Source: an uncultured Cellvibrio sp. (GTDB lineage: Bacteria > Pseudomonadota > Gammaproteobacteria > Pseudomonadales > Cellvibrionaceae). From it: 34,258 nucleotides of DNA. The stretch lies in the NCBI GenBank assembly GCA_946480695.1, contig CAMLKG010000040.1, positions 1-34,258 of the forward strand. Direction: 5' to 3'. Shown piece after piece: positions 1 to 9,368 of this stretch (the first letter of the stretch is position 1; each line of letters begins with the position of its first letter). The notes under the pieces are model-generated. The model was not told where the DNA came from. It was given only the letters and a program-made list of their open reading frames with translations, and made no database searches. The position numbers were made by a program, and so were the translations under genes.

Positions 1-1017
1 TTATGCGGCGTTAAATATGCTTCGTCTTGATTCACTGCCGCATAGGCAGCTAAGAAAGCTAATGACCGTCTCAGAATTGGCCCGCATGTATTCACTGCCG
101 CATAGGCAGCTAAGAAAAATGAATCCAAGCGCGTTAACGACACTATAAAATTCACTGCCGCATAGGCAGCTAAGAAAAGGCGGTACATTTGAGCCAGTCA
201 GACAGCCCGATTCACTGCCGCATAGGCAGCTAAGAAAGGCCTCCGATTAATCAAAATAGACGTTTTGTAATTCACTGCCGCATAGGCAGCTAAGAAATTG
301 GAGGGGGTAATGCGACGGATAGAGCAGGGATTCACTGCCGCATAGGCAGCTAAGAAAGAACTGAGATCACCGTTGGCATCGACCGGGAAATTCACTGCCG
401 CATAGGCAGCTAAGAAAAGCAAAGCGAAGTGCAAAGGCTTGGGTTTTATATTCACTGCCGCATAGGCAGCTAAGAAAAAAGTAAAATTGTTGGCAGTAAG
501 TCAAAAGCGATTCACTGCCGCATAGGCAGCTAAGAAAAACCAAATGCAATTTGTAGGCAGTGCGTTAACATTCACTGCCGCATAGGCAGCTAAGAAAGTA
601 GCGCGCGCACAAATCAATGCGTTCATTTAATTCACTGCCGCATAGGCAGCTAAGAAAGCAAATGCAACCGCTGCCGACTTGGCGTACCCATTCACTGCCG
701 CATAGGCAGCTAAGAAAACTGCACTTTAGCCAGACAACAGCGCGCGCATATTCACTGCCGCATAGGCAGCTAAGAAAACAAATGATTACATGCAGCCGCC
801 CACTGCCCTATTCACTGCCGCATAGGCAGCTAAGAAAAACGCGCAGGAGGCTCGCAAAGCGGCGGGCGCATTCACTGCCGCATAGGCAGCTAAGAAAATC
901 GAACCCAGCCATGATTGCATCGCTTAAATATTCACTGCCGCATAGGCAGCTAAGAAAATGAACATTGCGCGGATTCCCCATAACGGCTCATTCACTGCCG
1001 CATAGGCAGCTAAGAAA

Positions 1018-1109
1018 CGACCAAGCCACCGCGGCGTATCAATGTCTGGATTCACTGCCGCATAGGCAGCTAAGAAACGACCAAGCCACCGCGGCGTATC
1101 AATGTCTGG
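1018..1109 (+). repeat. Duplicated CRISPR spacer (two identical adjacent spacers)
   Basis: Spacers 1018-1049 and 1078-1109 are identical over all 32 nt (both begin CGACCAAGCC and end AATGTCTGG), separated by one repeat at 1050-1077. A repeat-spacer unit has therefore been duplicated in tandem. Slippage or unequal recombination between repeats is the simplest explanation. Confidence 0.95.
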
Positions 1110-3692
1110 ATTCACTGCCGCATAGGCAGCTAAGAAAGCGACTCGAACCGAAGAAGTACGAAATGATTGATTCACTGCCGCATAGGCAGCTAAGAAATAT
1201 CACCGTCGATTATGGACGCAATCACGGAAATTCACTGCCGCATAGGCAGCTAAGAAAAGTCGATAAACATAGAAACCTTAGAAACTTAATATTCACTGCC
1301 GCATAGGCAGCTAAGAAATGGGTCAAGCCGGTGCTAAAGCAGTTCTGCAAATTCACTGCCGCATAGGCAGCTAAGAAAGCGATTTGGCGAGATCGCTTGA
1401 CGATTCCACGATTCACTGCCGCATAGGCAGCTAAGAAAAAAGTGACATTTTGATAAATCTCAGCACCACCATTCACTGCCGCATAGGCAGCTAAGAAATA
1501 CAAAGTTACGGACGGGGACAGCACGATCCCATTCACTGCCGCATAGGCAGCTAAGAAAGCACCTAAAATAAATTTTTCCGAGTATTGTTTATTCACTGCC
1601 GCATAGGCAGCTAAGAAAAATACGCTCAACCTTGGCTCGAAAATAATTGGATTCACTGCCGCATAGGCAGCTAAGAAAATGCCGCACTTTAAAATATCGG
1701 CTTCGGTCTGATTCACTGCCGCATAGGCAGCTAAGAAAGCTAGCCTTGGTGCCGAGCACGGCAAAGAGGTATTCACTGCCGCATAGGCAGCTAAGAAAAA
1801 ATCAAATTCAACATCGTCCAATTCCGTTAAATTCACTGCCGCATAGGCAGCTAAGAAATTATGGCTTACGATGACGATACCTTTAACTCTATTCACTGCC
1901 GCATAGGCAGCTAAGAAACAGTAAATCCTGTCCCGAATGTTCGGAGCACCATTCACTGCCGCATAGGCAGCTAAGAAACATGACTAAAATTTTATTTTTT
2001 TATTCTCCCCATTCACTGCCGCATAGGCAGCTAAGAAAACTACCGACGATGCGGGCACATTTGCCTTTACATTCACTGCCGCATAGGCAGCTAAGAAAAC
2101 CCGCAGGCCAAAACGAATATAAAATATTATATTCACTGCCGCATAGGCAGCTAAGAAAAGATGAAAGCCTTGCTTACTCTGATGAAGGATATTCACTGCC
2201 GCATAGGCAGCTAAGAAATATACCAACGTATTGACAAGCAAGCGATCGTTATTCACTGCCGCATAGGCAGCTAAGAAACTACACGTACCATCGGGGTTAT
2301 ACGCATCTTCATTCACTGCCGCATAGGCAGCTAAGAAAACCACGAGCATCACGCTCAAGAAGTTTCTGAAATTCACTGCCGCATAGGCAGCTAAGAAAAT
2401 TTCCGCGTACCCAAAAGGTACACGCGGATCATTCACTGCCGCATAGGCAGCTAAGAAAAACATAACGTTGAGCTTTATTAAAAACCAGAGATTCACTGCC
2501 GCATAGGCAGCTAAGAAACGCGGGAGTACTCGCACCATCACCAAGCGCTAATTCACTGCCGCATAGGCAGCTAAGAAATTACTCTGCGCAATCTGCTGTC
2601 GAGCACTAGCATTCACTGCCGCATAGGCAGCTAAGAAAATCACCAAGCTTGCCAGAGCACTCAACATAATATTCACTGCCGCATAGGCAGCTAAGAAAAG
2701 TACTGGAAATATGGGGAGAAACCTATGAATATTCACTGCCGCATAGGCAGCTAAGAAATTGCGCGTTAGTGCTGATTGTTCCGGTGCATTATTCACTGCC
2801 GCATAGGCAGCTAAGAAATCACGGACATAGGTGCACCAGGCGCTGATGAAATTCACTGCCGCATAGGCAGCTAAGAAATGTGCCAAATTGACTGTCCCCC
2901 AGTGCAGACTATTCACTGCCGCATAGGCAGCTAAGAAATCCGAAGGATGCACAAGGTAATGTTGTTGCTTATTCACTGCCGCATAGGCAGCTAAGAAATG
3001 ACCCAGATAACGCTCCTGCGCGGTCGCAAGATTCACTGCCGCATAGGCAGCTAAGAAAACATAGTCACCGGCGTAAAGATTTTCCTTGCTATTCACTGCC
3101 GCATAGGCAGCTAAGAAAAACAGCCAACCGCTCATTAAGAATACCAAAAAATTCACTGCCGCATAGGCAGCTAAGAAATTGGGAAAATGCCGGCCATGAT
3201 TTTTGGTTAAATTCACTGCCGCATAGGCAGCTAAGAAAGCTAGAGGGGAATCAGGAAACGGGAAAGGAAGATTCACTGCCGCATAGGCAGCTAAGAAATG
3301 AGCGTTCTGCTAATTCCTTTTGGCTTAGCTCATTCACTGCCGCATAGGCAGCTAAGAAAACGTATTTTTCGTGCGATTCACAGTGTACGTGATTCACTGC
3401 CGCATAGGCAGCTAAGAAAATGACTCACCCCAACGATTTGGCAAGAGTTTGCATTCACTGCCGCATAGGCAGCTAAGAAAACTCATGAATTACGTGCTTG
3501 AGGAACTTGGAAATTCACTGCCGCATAGGCAGCTAAGAAATATGGGCGCCGCGGGCGAATTCAGCGTTGTGAATTCACTGCCGCATAGGCAGCTAAGAAA
3601 GCATCGATATTTTGCACACGCTTCCGGGCGGAATTCACTGCCGCATAGGCAGCTAAGAAATAGCAAAAATAAGTTTCAGTATGATGGTAAAA

Positions 3693-3720
3693 ATTCACTG
3701 CCGCATAGGCAGCTAAAAAC
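3693..3720 (+). repeat. Degenerate terminal CRISPR repeat (trailer end)
   Basis: The last repeat matches the consensus except at 3717 (G to A) and 3720 (A to C), so its end reads CTAAAAAC instead of CTAAGAAA. Terminal-repeat decay is usual at the leader-distal end of arrays and fixes the array's polarity. The next 89 bp (3721-3809) hold no gene and lead straight to the 3' end of dnaE2. Confidence 0.9.
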
Positions 3721-3809
3721 ATAGCGAAACTCAAAGGTATAGGAGTTACCGTTCGTTGTTACTCAAGCGGTAAATTAAATATATCCTTCTGACTAAAAAT
3801 AGTCGGCGT

Positions 3810-6800
3810 CTAATGAAAATCCCGCGAGTTGACACTCAGGCTTTTCAAGTAATGAGTGTAATCCTGTAGATGGCCTGCAACCAAATGGATGACCGGTGTG
3901 GTGCTGTCGGTTGTATTAATTTCCAGCACGCCTTTTATTACCAGCAATTGGGCATTTAATAATGGTTCACGAAAATGCACCTGGGTTTGTTGCCAGACAA
4001 CAACATTAATGTTTCCGGTTTCATCTTCCAGGGTGACAAACATAGTGCCTTTGGCTGCGCCGGGCCTTTGCCTGCCGGTGACCAGGCCGGCTACGCGTAC
4101 AAAACGTCCGTGGCCAATGCCGGCTAATTCGCGTTGGGTTTTGCAACGGTTAAACGGTGGTTGGTGGCGTAACAGCGCCATGGGGTGGGCACGCAAGCTT
4201 AAACCGAGGCTAGCGTAATCATCGAGCATATCTTTTTCCAATGATGGTGCAGGCATGGTTAACAAATCGTGATGACGCTCGGAGTTTTCCAATAAGGAAA
4301 TATGCGGTTTTATCGCTGCTGCTTGCCAACGCGATTCATGGCGGTTGCCAGTGAGTTGTGCGAAAGCATCCGCAGCGGCAAGGTGTCCCAAATCCGTTGC
4401 GGTCAGTGGCGTACGGCGTGAGAGGTTTTCCAATGAGGTAAAAGGTTTCTTACCTCGCCAACGTTCAATACCTTGCGCTGCATTGGCATCCAATGAGCTG
4501 ATCTGGCTAAACCCTAAACGAATAGCAAATAAAGGTTGCGGGTTTGGAAAATATTCGGAACCTAGAGGATTGGTTGCAACAGTTTCGAGCTGGTTGTCGT
4601 ACACACTGCGATTAATATCCACCGGCAATACTATGACTCCGTGGCGTGTTGCATCCTGGATTAATTGTGCGGGTGAATAGAATCCCATGGGTTGGCTATT
4701 GAGTAATGCGCAATAAAATGCCGCAGGGTGATGTCGTTTACACCAGGAGGAGGCATAGCACAACAACGCAAAACTGGCTGAGTGAGACTCGGGGAAACCA
4801 TAACCTCCAAAACCTTTTATTTGCTCAAACAACCGATCGGCAAAATCCTGCGAGTAACCGCGCGCTAACATGCCGTCAATAAATTCCTTTCCAAATTTTA
4901 TCAGGTCACTGTTTTTACCCCAGCTTGCCATGGAGCGACGTAATTCATCGGCCCGGCCACCGCTGAAACCGGCGGCGACCATGGCGAGTTTTATTGCTTG
5001 TTCCTGGAAGATGGGAATGCCTAGTGTGCGCTCCAGGACCGGAATTAAATCTTCATGTTCGTAGGTAACGGCATTTGGATCTTTGCGTCGTTGCAAAAAT
5101 GGATGCACCATCCCGCCTTGGATCGGGCCGGGACGTACAATCGCGATTTGAATAACCAAATCATAAAATTCTTTGGGTTTTAACCGCGGCAGCATTGACA
5201 TCTGCGCACGTGATTCAACCTGGAATACCCCGATACTATCCGCCATACATAACATCTGGTAAGTAGCTTGAGCCTCTTCACTGTTGTCGTCGCGGGGAAT
5301 ATCTGCAAGTTGCCGTATGTCAGGCTGATAAGTTTGGATAATACGCAACATTTTCCGTAATGCCGTCAACATACCCAATGCAAGTACATCGACTTTTAAT
5401 AATTGCATGGTTTCCAGATCTTCCTTGTCCCATTGGATAATGGTGCGCTCGGGCATGCTGGCATTTTCAATAGGAACCAGGTCGCTAATGCGTTCCTGTG
5501 CAATAATAAAACCGCCCACATGCTGGGATAAATGGCGAGGGAATGTTGTTAACTCATTTACCAGGTGGAAAAATAAATGCAAGGTATTTCGCGTAGGGGG
5601 AACAAATGAATGATCTGTTTTTTGCTGTTCGTTTGCGCGCATCAAACGTTGTTCCCATTCATCGCGTTGGTCCCACCAGGCGATAGATGAAGCTAGTCGG
5701 GTGATAAATGTTTGTTCAAATCCTAATGCTTTGCCTAGGTCGCGAACGGCGCTGCGGCGACGATAGGTAATGACGGTAGCTGCCAGTGCAGCGTGTTCAC
5801 GTCCGTATTTACGGTAAATGTATTGGATAATTTCTTCGCGCCGTTCGTTTTCAAAATCCACGTCGATATCGGGCGGTTCGTTGCGCTCCCTGGAAATAAA
5901 GCGTTCAAACAAAATATTGATTTTGTCAGGATCAATTTCAGTTATTCCAAGGCAATAACAAACTACCGAATTAGCCGCGGAACCCCGCCCCTGGTATAAA
6001 ATATCCTGTGAGCGTGCAAATTCCACTATGTCGTATACGGTCAGGAAGAAAAATTCGTACCCTTGTTCTTCAATCAATTGCAATTCTTTTTCGATTAATT
6101 GAATGATATGCCCGGGGGTTCCCCGGGGGTAGCGTCTTTGCACTCCTTCCTGTACCAGGTGCCGTAAATATTCGCTCGGTGAAAAACCATCAGGAACCAA
6201 TTCTTTTGGATATTGGTATTTCAATTCGTCCATTAAAAAAGTGCATTGTTCCTGGATGCGTTCGGTTTCTTGCAGTAGGGCGGGTGGATACAGTTTTTCC
6301 AGTTGTCCGGGGGTTTTTAAATAGGCTTCACTATTGGATTGGGTTTGTGTTCCCAATTGTTGTATTGGGGTATTCAAGCGAATGGCGGTGACACAATCCA
6401 ATAACATTTTGCGTTTGCTGCTGTGCATTAATGCGAGCCCGGCGGCAACTAGCGGAATTCCCCATTCCTTGCCCAATTGTTGCCAACGTTCAAAATGTTG
6501 TTGTTCCCCGCTATGCAATTGATGGTTTACACCGATCCACAACCGCTCCTTGAATGCACGGGTTAAATAATCGGCGTGTATGTGAATGGCGTGTTCGTTG
6601 TCATCGGTGATGGGTTCGCATAACCAGATAAGCAAGCAATGTTGTAAGCGAAAACGCAAATCTTCCAAATGCGCTTCATAATTGCCTTTGTCTGCGCGCC
6701 GCCGTGCCAGGGTAATAAATCCGGATAGTTCTGCATAAGCGGTGCGTGTGGGCGCGAGGGCAATAACTGTTATCCCGTTGGATAATAAAAAACGGCTGCC

Positions 6801-6989
6801 GATAATTAATTTAATGTCATTTCCCTGGGTGGCGGCAAATGCTTTTACGACACCAGCCAATGAACATTCATCGGTAATGGCAATAGCGCTATAACCTAAT
6901 TCCGCTGCGCGTTGTACCATTTCCCGGGGATGGGAAGCACCGGTCAGGAAAGTAAAATTGGTAAGGGTATGAAGGTGGGTGTAATTCAT
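3810..6989 (-). CDS. dnaE2: Error-prone DNA polymerase III alpha subunit DnaE2 (ImuC)
   Basis: This 1059-residue protein is a C-family DNA polymerase, the catalytic member of the ImuA-ImuB-DnaE2 translesion mutasome. The N-terminus is a PHP domain (residues 1 to about 200; LTNFTFLTGASHP, then AIAITDECSLAGV), the typical DnaE2 form. The polymerase core shows QGRGSAANS near 335 and the metal-binding PDIDVDFE near 373-380, with a further Asp in KVDVLAL. A C-terminal OB-fold is suggested by VRVAGLVTGRQRPG and MFVTLEDETG. The length suits DnaE2 rather than the replicative DnaE (about 1160). The start at 6989 (MNYTHLHTL) was chosen because the PHP domain begins there; a longer reading would run into imuB. 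It begins 2 nt after the imuB stop and is the last gene of the LexA-controlled operon. No clear terminator follows before the CRISPR trailer end. Confidence 0.96.
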   Translation of the reverse strand: MNYTHLHTLTNFTFLTGASHPREMVQRAAELGYSAIAITDECSLAGVVKAFAATQGNDIKLIIGSRFLLSNGITVIALAPTRTAYAELSGFITLARRRADKGNYEAHLEDLRFRLQHCLLIWLCEPITDDNEHAIHIHADYLTRAFKERLWIGVNHQLHSGEQQHFERWQQLGKEWGIPLVAAGLALMHSSKRKMLLDCVTAIRLNTPIQQLGTQTQSNSEAYLKTPGQLEKLYPPALLQETERIQEQCTFLMDELKYQYPKELVPDGFSPSEYLRHLVQEGVQRRYPRGTPGHIIQLIEKELQLIEEQGYEFFFLTVYDIVEFARSQDILYQGRGSAANSVVCYCLGITEIDPDKINILFERFISRERNEPPDIDVDFENERREEIIQYIYRKYGREHAALAATVITYRRRSAVRDLGKALGFEQTFITRLASSIAWWDQRDEWEQRLMRANEQQKTDHSFVPPTRNTLHLFFHLVNELTTFPRHLSQHVGGFIIAQERISDLVPIENASMPERTIIQWDKEDLETMQLLKVDVLALGMLTALRKMLRIIQTYQPDIRQLADIPRDDNSEEAQATYQMLCMADSIGVFQVESRAQMSMLPRLKPKEFYDLVIQIAIVRPGPIQGGMVHPFLQRRKDPNAVTYEHEDLIPVLERTLGIPIFQEQAIKLAMVAAGFSGGRADELRRSMASWGKNSDLIKFGKEFIDGMLARGYSQDFADRLFEQIKGFGGYGFPESHSASFALLCYASSWCKRHHPAAFYCALLNSQPMGFYSPAQLIQDATRHGVIVLPVDINRSVYDNQLETVATNPLGSEYFPNPQPLFAIRLGFSQISSLDANAAQGIERWRGKKPFTSLENLSRRTPLTATDLGHLAAADAFAQLTGNRHESRWQAAAIKPHISLLENSERHHDLLTMPAPSLEKDMLDDYASLGLSLRAHPMALLRHQPPFNRCKTQRELAGIGHGRFVRVAGLVTGRQRPGAAKGTMFVTLEDETGNINVVVWQQTQVHFREPLLNAQLLVIKGVLEINTTDSTTPVIHLVAGHLQDYTHYLKSLSVNSRDFH

Positions 6990-6991
6990 GG

Positions 6992-8443
6992 CTAACAAAA
7001 AATGCCTTGCACAAACCAATGCTGTTGTTGCAAATCTTTAAAAATCCATAAACGCAATCCGTCTTGTCGCTGCGCCATAAAATAATCGCGCGCTGTGGGT
7101 GTATCCCACCAATGTGTGTGGATACGCTCGGGACCCGCTAATAGTTGTAATTTCCCCCGCCAATGCAACCCTGTCGGTGTTTGTTCAATCGCTTGCGGGC
7201 TCGCAAATAACCATTTGGGGCGTAATGCGTGTTGTTGTAGCGCGGACAATACTTGCCAGGCGGCTTTTTGATAACTGATGGTGTCATTGCTTAGCTCCGG
7301 TAAATGATCATCCTTGTAACTGATTTTATAAATTGCACTGTTGCCCAGCCGCGCTTTAAGTTTTGCGGTGGTAAGGGTGAAATCCTGGGTGGTTTTATGG
7401 CTTGGCGATTGTTGGGAAAAATCCAGGTGATAAGTCTGTGCTTGCAATGGCGAGGTAAAAGGGCAGTGCAATTCCAACTGGTCTACCGCAAAGCGGAACT
7501 CGTATTGTTCAAACTGGATCAGGCTGAGGTCGAGTAATAAATGGTTTTGTTGCTGTGGGGTATCGCAATGCACGCGAATGGTTTCGCGTTCCTGGTAAAT
7601 ACTGATGAGGTGCCATTCAATCGTTTGGCATTGTTGTTGGTGCTGTTGCAAGTGATGGCTTAATTTTTGTAGCAGCAAAGCTAACCCTGGTTCCAAAAGA
7701 TCCAGTTGCGTAACCGGGAATTCCAGATCCAGTCTTTCAATAAATCGGATTTCGGGATGGAATATTGGAACCGGGGCGGAAAACAATCCGGGTTGCTGCA
7801 TGTCCTGGCTGGTATCCAGCATATCGCTGAGGTATTGGCTGAATGCCTGGCCAAAACGTTTGGTAAAACTGCGTAAGCCACTGGTACGTATTTGCTGGAT
7901 TAAATCACCGAGCGTTACAAATCCGGTTTGTTCCAATGCATTGGTGATACAGGGGAAATCTTCCAGGCAGGTTATAGGTAGTTGTTGCAAATATTTGCGA
8001 AAAAAATGGCGTAATTGTTCAGGCGAGTCTTGTCGGATATGTTGTTCAATATCTTCAATAAAAATGTCCGGTTTGTCTGGAAAGCTGCACAACCAGGCTG
8101 CTTGCGCGGTGTGTGCCAATGCGTGGCGATAACCCTGGAAAGCAGTATCCGCCATTGAATGCAAATGGCGATGGACAGCATCGAGCAATGCGTTAACCCC
8201 GCCAAATAAAGTTAACGAACGGGAAATTTCCAGTAACACTCCATGGGCATTTGTGTACTCGGAAATATAAATTTGCACATGCGGCGTGAATTGATACAAG
8301 GCTTCGCATAAATCCATTAAATTTTTTTCGGTGATATTGTCGTCGCCAATGTTTGCCGGTTGGGCATTAGCCATATCCACCGACAAACGAATGGCCAGCC
8401 ACAATCGCATTGTCGGCGGTGATAAGGCACTGCGGTTATCCAT
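6992..8443 (-). CDS. imuB: ImuB, inactive Y-family polymerase-like mutasome hub
   Basis: This 483-residue protein lies between imuA and dnaE2, its canonical place. ImuB proteins resemble Y-family polymerases but lack catalytic acidic residues; they bind the beta clamp and recruit ImuA and DnaE2. Visible are MRLWLAIRL (12-20), VLLEISRSLTLFGG (69-82) shared with ImuB/DinP-like palms, a helix-hairpin-helix-like segment near 165-195, and QQPGLF at 216-221, a good beta-clamp-binding motif. The C-terminal domain ends in WFVQGIFC. The segment between MRLW and LLEIS is only about 60 residues, whereas ImuB proteins I recall have about 100, so part of the N-terminal palm appears missing. The ATG shares its A with the imuA stop (TAATG), indicating translational coupling. 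Confidence 0.92.
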   Translation of the reverse strand: MDNRSALSPPTMRLWLAIRLSVDMANAQPANIGDDNITEKNLMDLCEALYQFTPHVQIYISEYTNAHGVLLEISRSLTLFGGVNALLDAVHRHLHSMADTAFQGYRHALAHTAQAAWLCSFPDKPDIFIEDIEQHIRQDSPEQLRHFFRKYLQQLPITCLEDFPCITNALEQTGFVTLGDLIQQIRTSGLRSFTKRFGQAFSQYLSDMLDTSQDMQQPGLFSAPVPIFHPEIRFIERLDLEFPVTQLDLLEPGLALLLQKLSHHLQQHQQQCQTIEWHLISIYQERETIRVHCDTPQQQNHLLLDLSLIQFEQYEFRFAVDQLELHCPFTSPLQAQTYHLDFSQQSPSHKTTQDFTLTTAKLKARLGNSAIYKISYKDDHLPELSNDTISYQKAAWQVLSALQQHALRPKWLFASPQAIEQTPTGLHWRGKLQLLAGPERIHTHWWDTPTARDYFMAQRQDGLRLWIFKDLQQQHWFVQGIFC

Positions 8444-9198
8444 TAGCGACTCCGTAAACGGGATATAGTGGTTTTACCCGGTTTAGTCGCAGGTTTGGTG
8501 GGGGAACGTGAGGCCGGGGTTGTGCCCAGGCTGGCGTGGGGTTGATAACCCATCCATTCAGGGGGGAGTGGCAACGTCAGTGGCTTGTTCAATAATGTTT
8601 GATCGCCGCCTTTTTGTTTACTGATGGTGACCTCCAGGTGTGCCGGGTAAATACGCGTGCGCAAGCGCAAATGTGCCGGTGAATGTTGTGGTGTGGTCCG
8701 TGAGTTGCGCAACAACCAATAAATACCCGAACCTTCATTGCTGGCTAAAACACATTTGCGAATGTCGGTGTAATTCAATGCCTGGGACGGTTGCCAGGCC
8801 AATAGATGGCTGCAAGCCCTGGCGCGGGCAATTTCCACGAAGGCGGCCAGGAAATCATTTTTGGCCGGAGCATTAATCACTAACAACCTATCCAGATCCA
8901 AACCGGCCTGGATCAAGCCCTGGGCAAAAGGCAGTGCAGGGGGGTTAATTAATATGTGTAACCCCGGGGTGTCAGTACGCAATGCGGGGGTCAGCAATAA
9001 CCATTCGCCGTGTCCGAATTCCTGTTGGTTTATTTCAATTAAACACGCCTGTGGCCAACCTTGGTGTACCAGGCAATTGTTCAATTGGGGATGACCGGTA
9101 TCCTGCCCATGATTGTCATGGACAACCCCACGGGTGCCGCGCCAGATATCGCCGCGTTGCAATAATTGTTCAAGGTCGGGATGGATGCGTTGATTCAT
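8443..9198 (-). CDS. imuA: ImuA, SOS mutagenesis protein (RecA/SulA-like)
   Basis: This 251-residue protein is the first gene of the imuA-imuB-dnaE2 operon. ImuA proteins are RecA-fold relatives that lack obvious ATPase motifs and work with ImuB and DnaE2 in damage-induced mutagenesis. The N-terminus MNQRIHPDLEQLLQRGDIWRG and the core INPPALPFAQGLIQAGLDLDRLL are family-typical, and the C-terminus is basic (SRSPTKPATKPGKTTISRLRS). The frame stays open to 9258, but the earlier start codons fall inside the LexA palindrome or the -35 element, so the ATG at 9198 is preferred. No strong Shine-Dalgarno sequence precedes it, and the predicted 5' leader is only about 20 nt. Confidence 0.93.
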   Translation of the reverse strand: MNQRIHPDLEQLLQRGDIWRGTRGVVHDNHGQDTGHPQLNNCLVHQGWPQACLIEINQQEFGHGEWLLLTPALRTDTPGLHILINPPALPFAQGLIQAGLDLDRLLVINAPAKNDFLAAFVEIARARACSHLLAWQPSQALNYTDIRKCVLASNEGSGIYWLLRNSRTTPQHSPAHLRLRTRIYPAHLEVTISKQKGGDQTLLNKPLTLPLPPEWMGYQPHASLGTTPASRSPTKPATKPGKTTISRLRSR

Positions 9199-9206
9199 GG
9201 TGATAG

Positions 9207-9236
9207 CGATATACTGTATTTGCATACAGTATATCG
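9207..9236. promoter_or_regulatory. LexA operator (SOS box) of imuA-imuB-dnaE2
   Basis: The core CTGTATTTGCATACAG (9214-9229) fits CTG-N10-CAG. It sits in a larger perfect inverted repeat: 13-bp arms at 9207-9219 and 9224-9236 around a 4-bp centre. It lies 8 bp upstream of the imuA start and overlaps the predicted -10 element, so LexA bound here should block the operon. The site itself is directly visible; the regulation follows from known control of this cassette. Confidence 0.95.
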
Positions 9237-9258
9237 CCTGGGACGACAGGATAGTCAA
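9228..9258 (-). promoter_or_regulatory. Predicted sigma-70 promoter of imuA
   Basis: On the minus strand TTGACT (plus 9253-9258) is a good -35. A -10 can be read as GATATA with 17-bp spacing (plus 9230-9235) or as TATACT with 19-bp spacing (9228-9233). Either one overlaps the LexA palindrome and would start transcription about 20 nt before the imuA ATG. Confidence 0.6.
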
Positions 9259-9368
9259 GCTGATCCTGCGTAAGGCTAAAATTGTTTGGTTATAAAAGCA
9301 GGGAGCGGATTACCCCTGGAATCTATCGAAAGTTTGCCAGGTGTGGAATGAAACCCGGAATGAGATAC

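Larger units (their letters stand above)
1..3720 (+). CRISPR. Type I-F-like CRISPR array, 62 repeats (left end cut by window)
   Basis: A 28-nt repeat starts at 30 and recurs every 60 bp: 21 copies from 30 to 1230, 34 from 1291 to 3271, then 3332, 3392, 3453, 3513, 3573, 3633 and 3693, giving 62 repeats and 61 full spacers. Bases 1-29 are the end of another spacer. The repeat begins ATTCACTGCC, contains the hairpin CTGCC-GCATA-GGCAG and ends in CTAAGAAA, the 5' handle of I-F crRNAs. It differs from the well-known Pseudomonas I-F repeat at the first base and in the hairpin loop. All repeats read as identical except the last. Spacers are 32 nt, apart from three of 33 nt. The handle orientation and the degenerate right-hand repeat both say transcription runs left to right, with the leader outside the window to the left. 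No cas gene lies in the window, so the Cas1/Cascade/Cas3 set is unseen and the I-F subtype rests on the repeat alone. No spacer target was recognised. Confidence 0.98.

Noticed and set aside
198..3724. Many long open frames with repeated FLAAYAAVN or SLPHRQLRK peptides
   Set aside because: They are translations of the CRISPR repeat; a 60-bp unit is a multiple of three and so keeps frames open.
5710..5725. T-arm-like sequence GTTCAAATCC suggesting a tRNA
   Set aside because: It lies within dnaE2 coding sequence and no cloverleaf can be built around it.
9199..9258. N-terminal extension of ImuA (start at 9258)
   Set aside because: It would place the coding start inside the promoter and LexA operator and adds sequence unlike ImuA.
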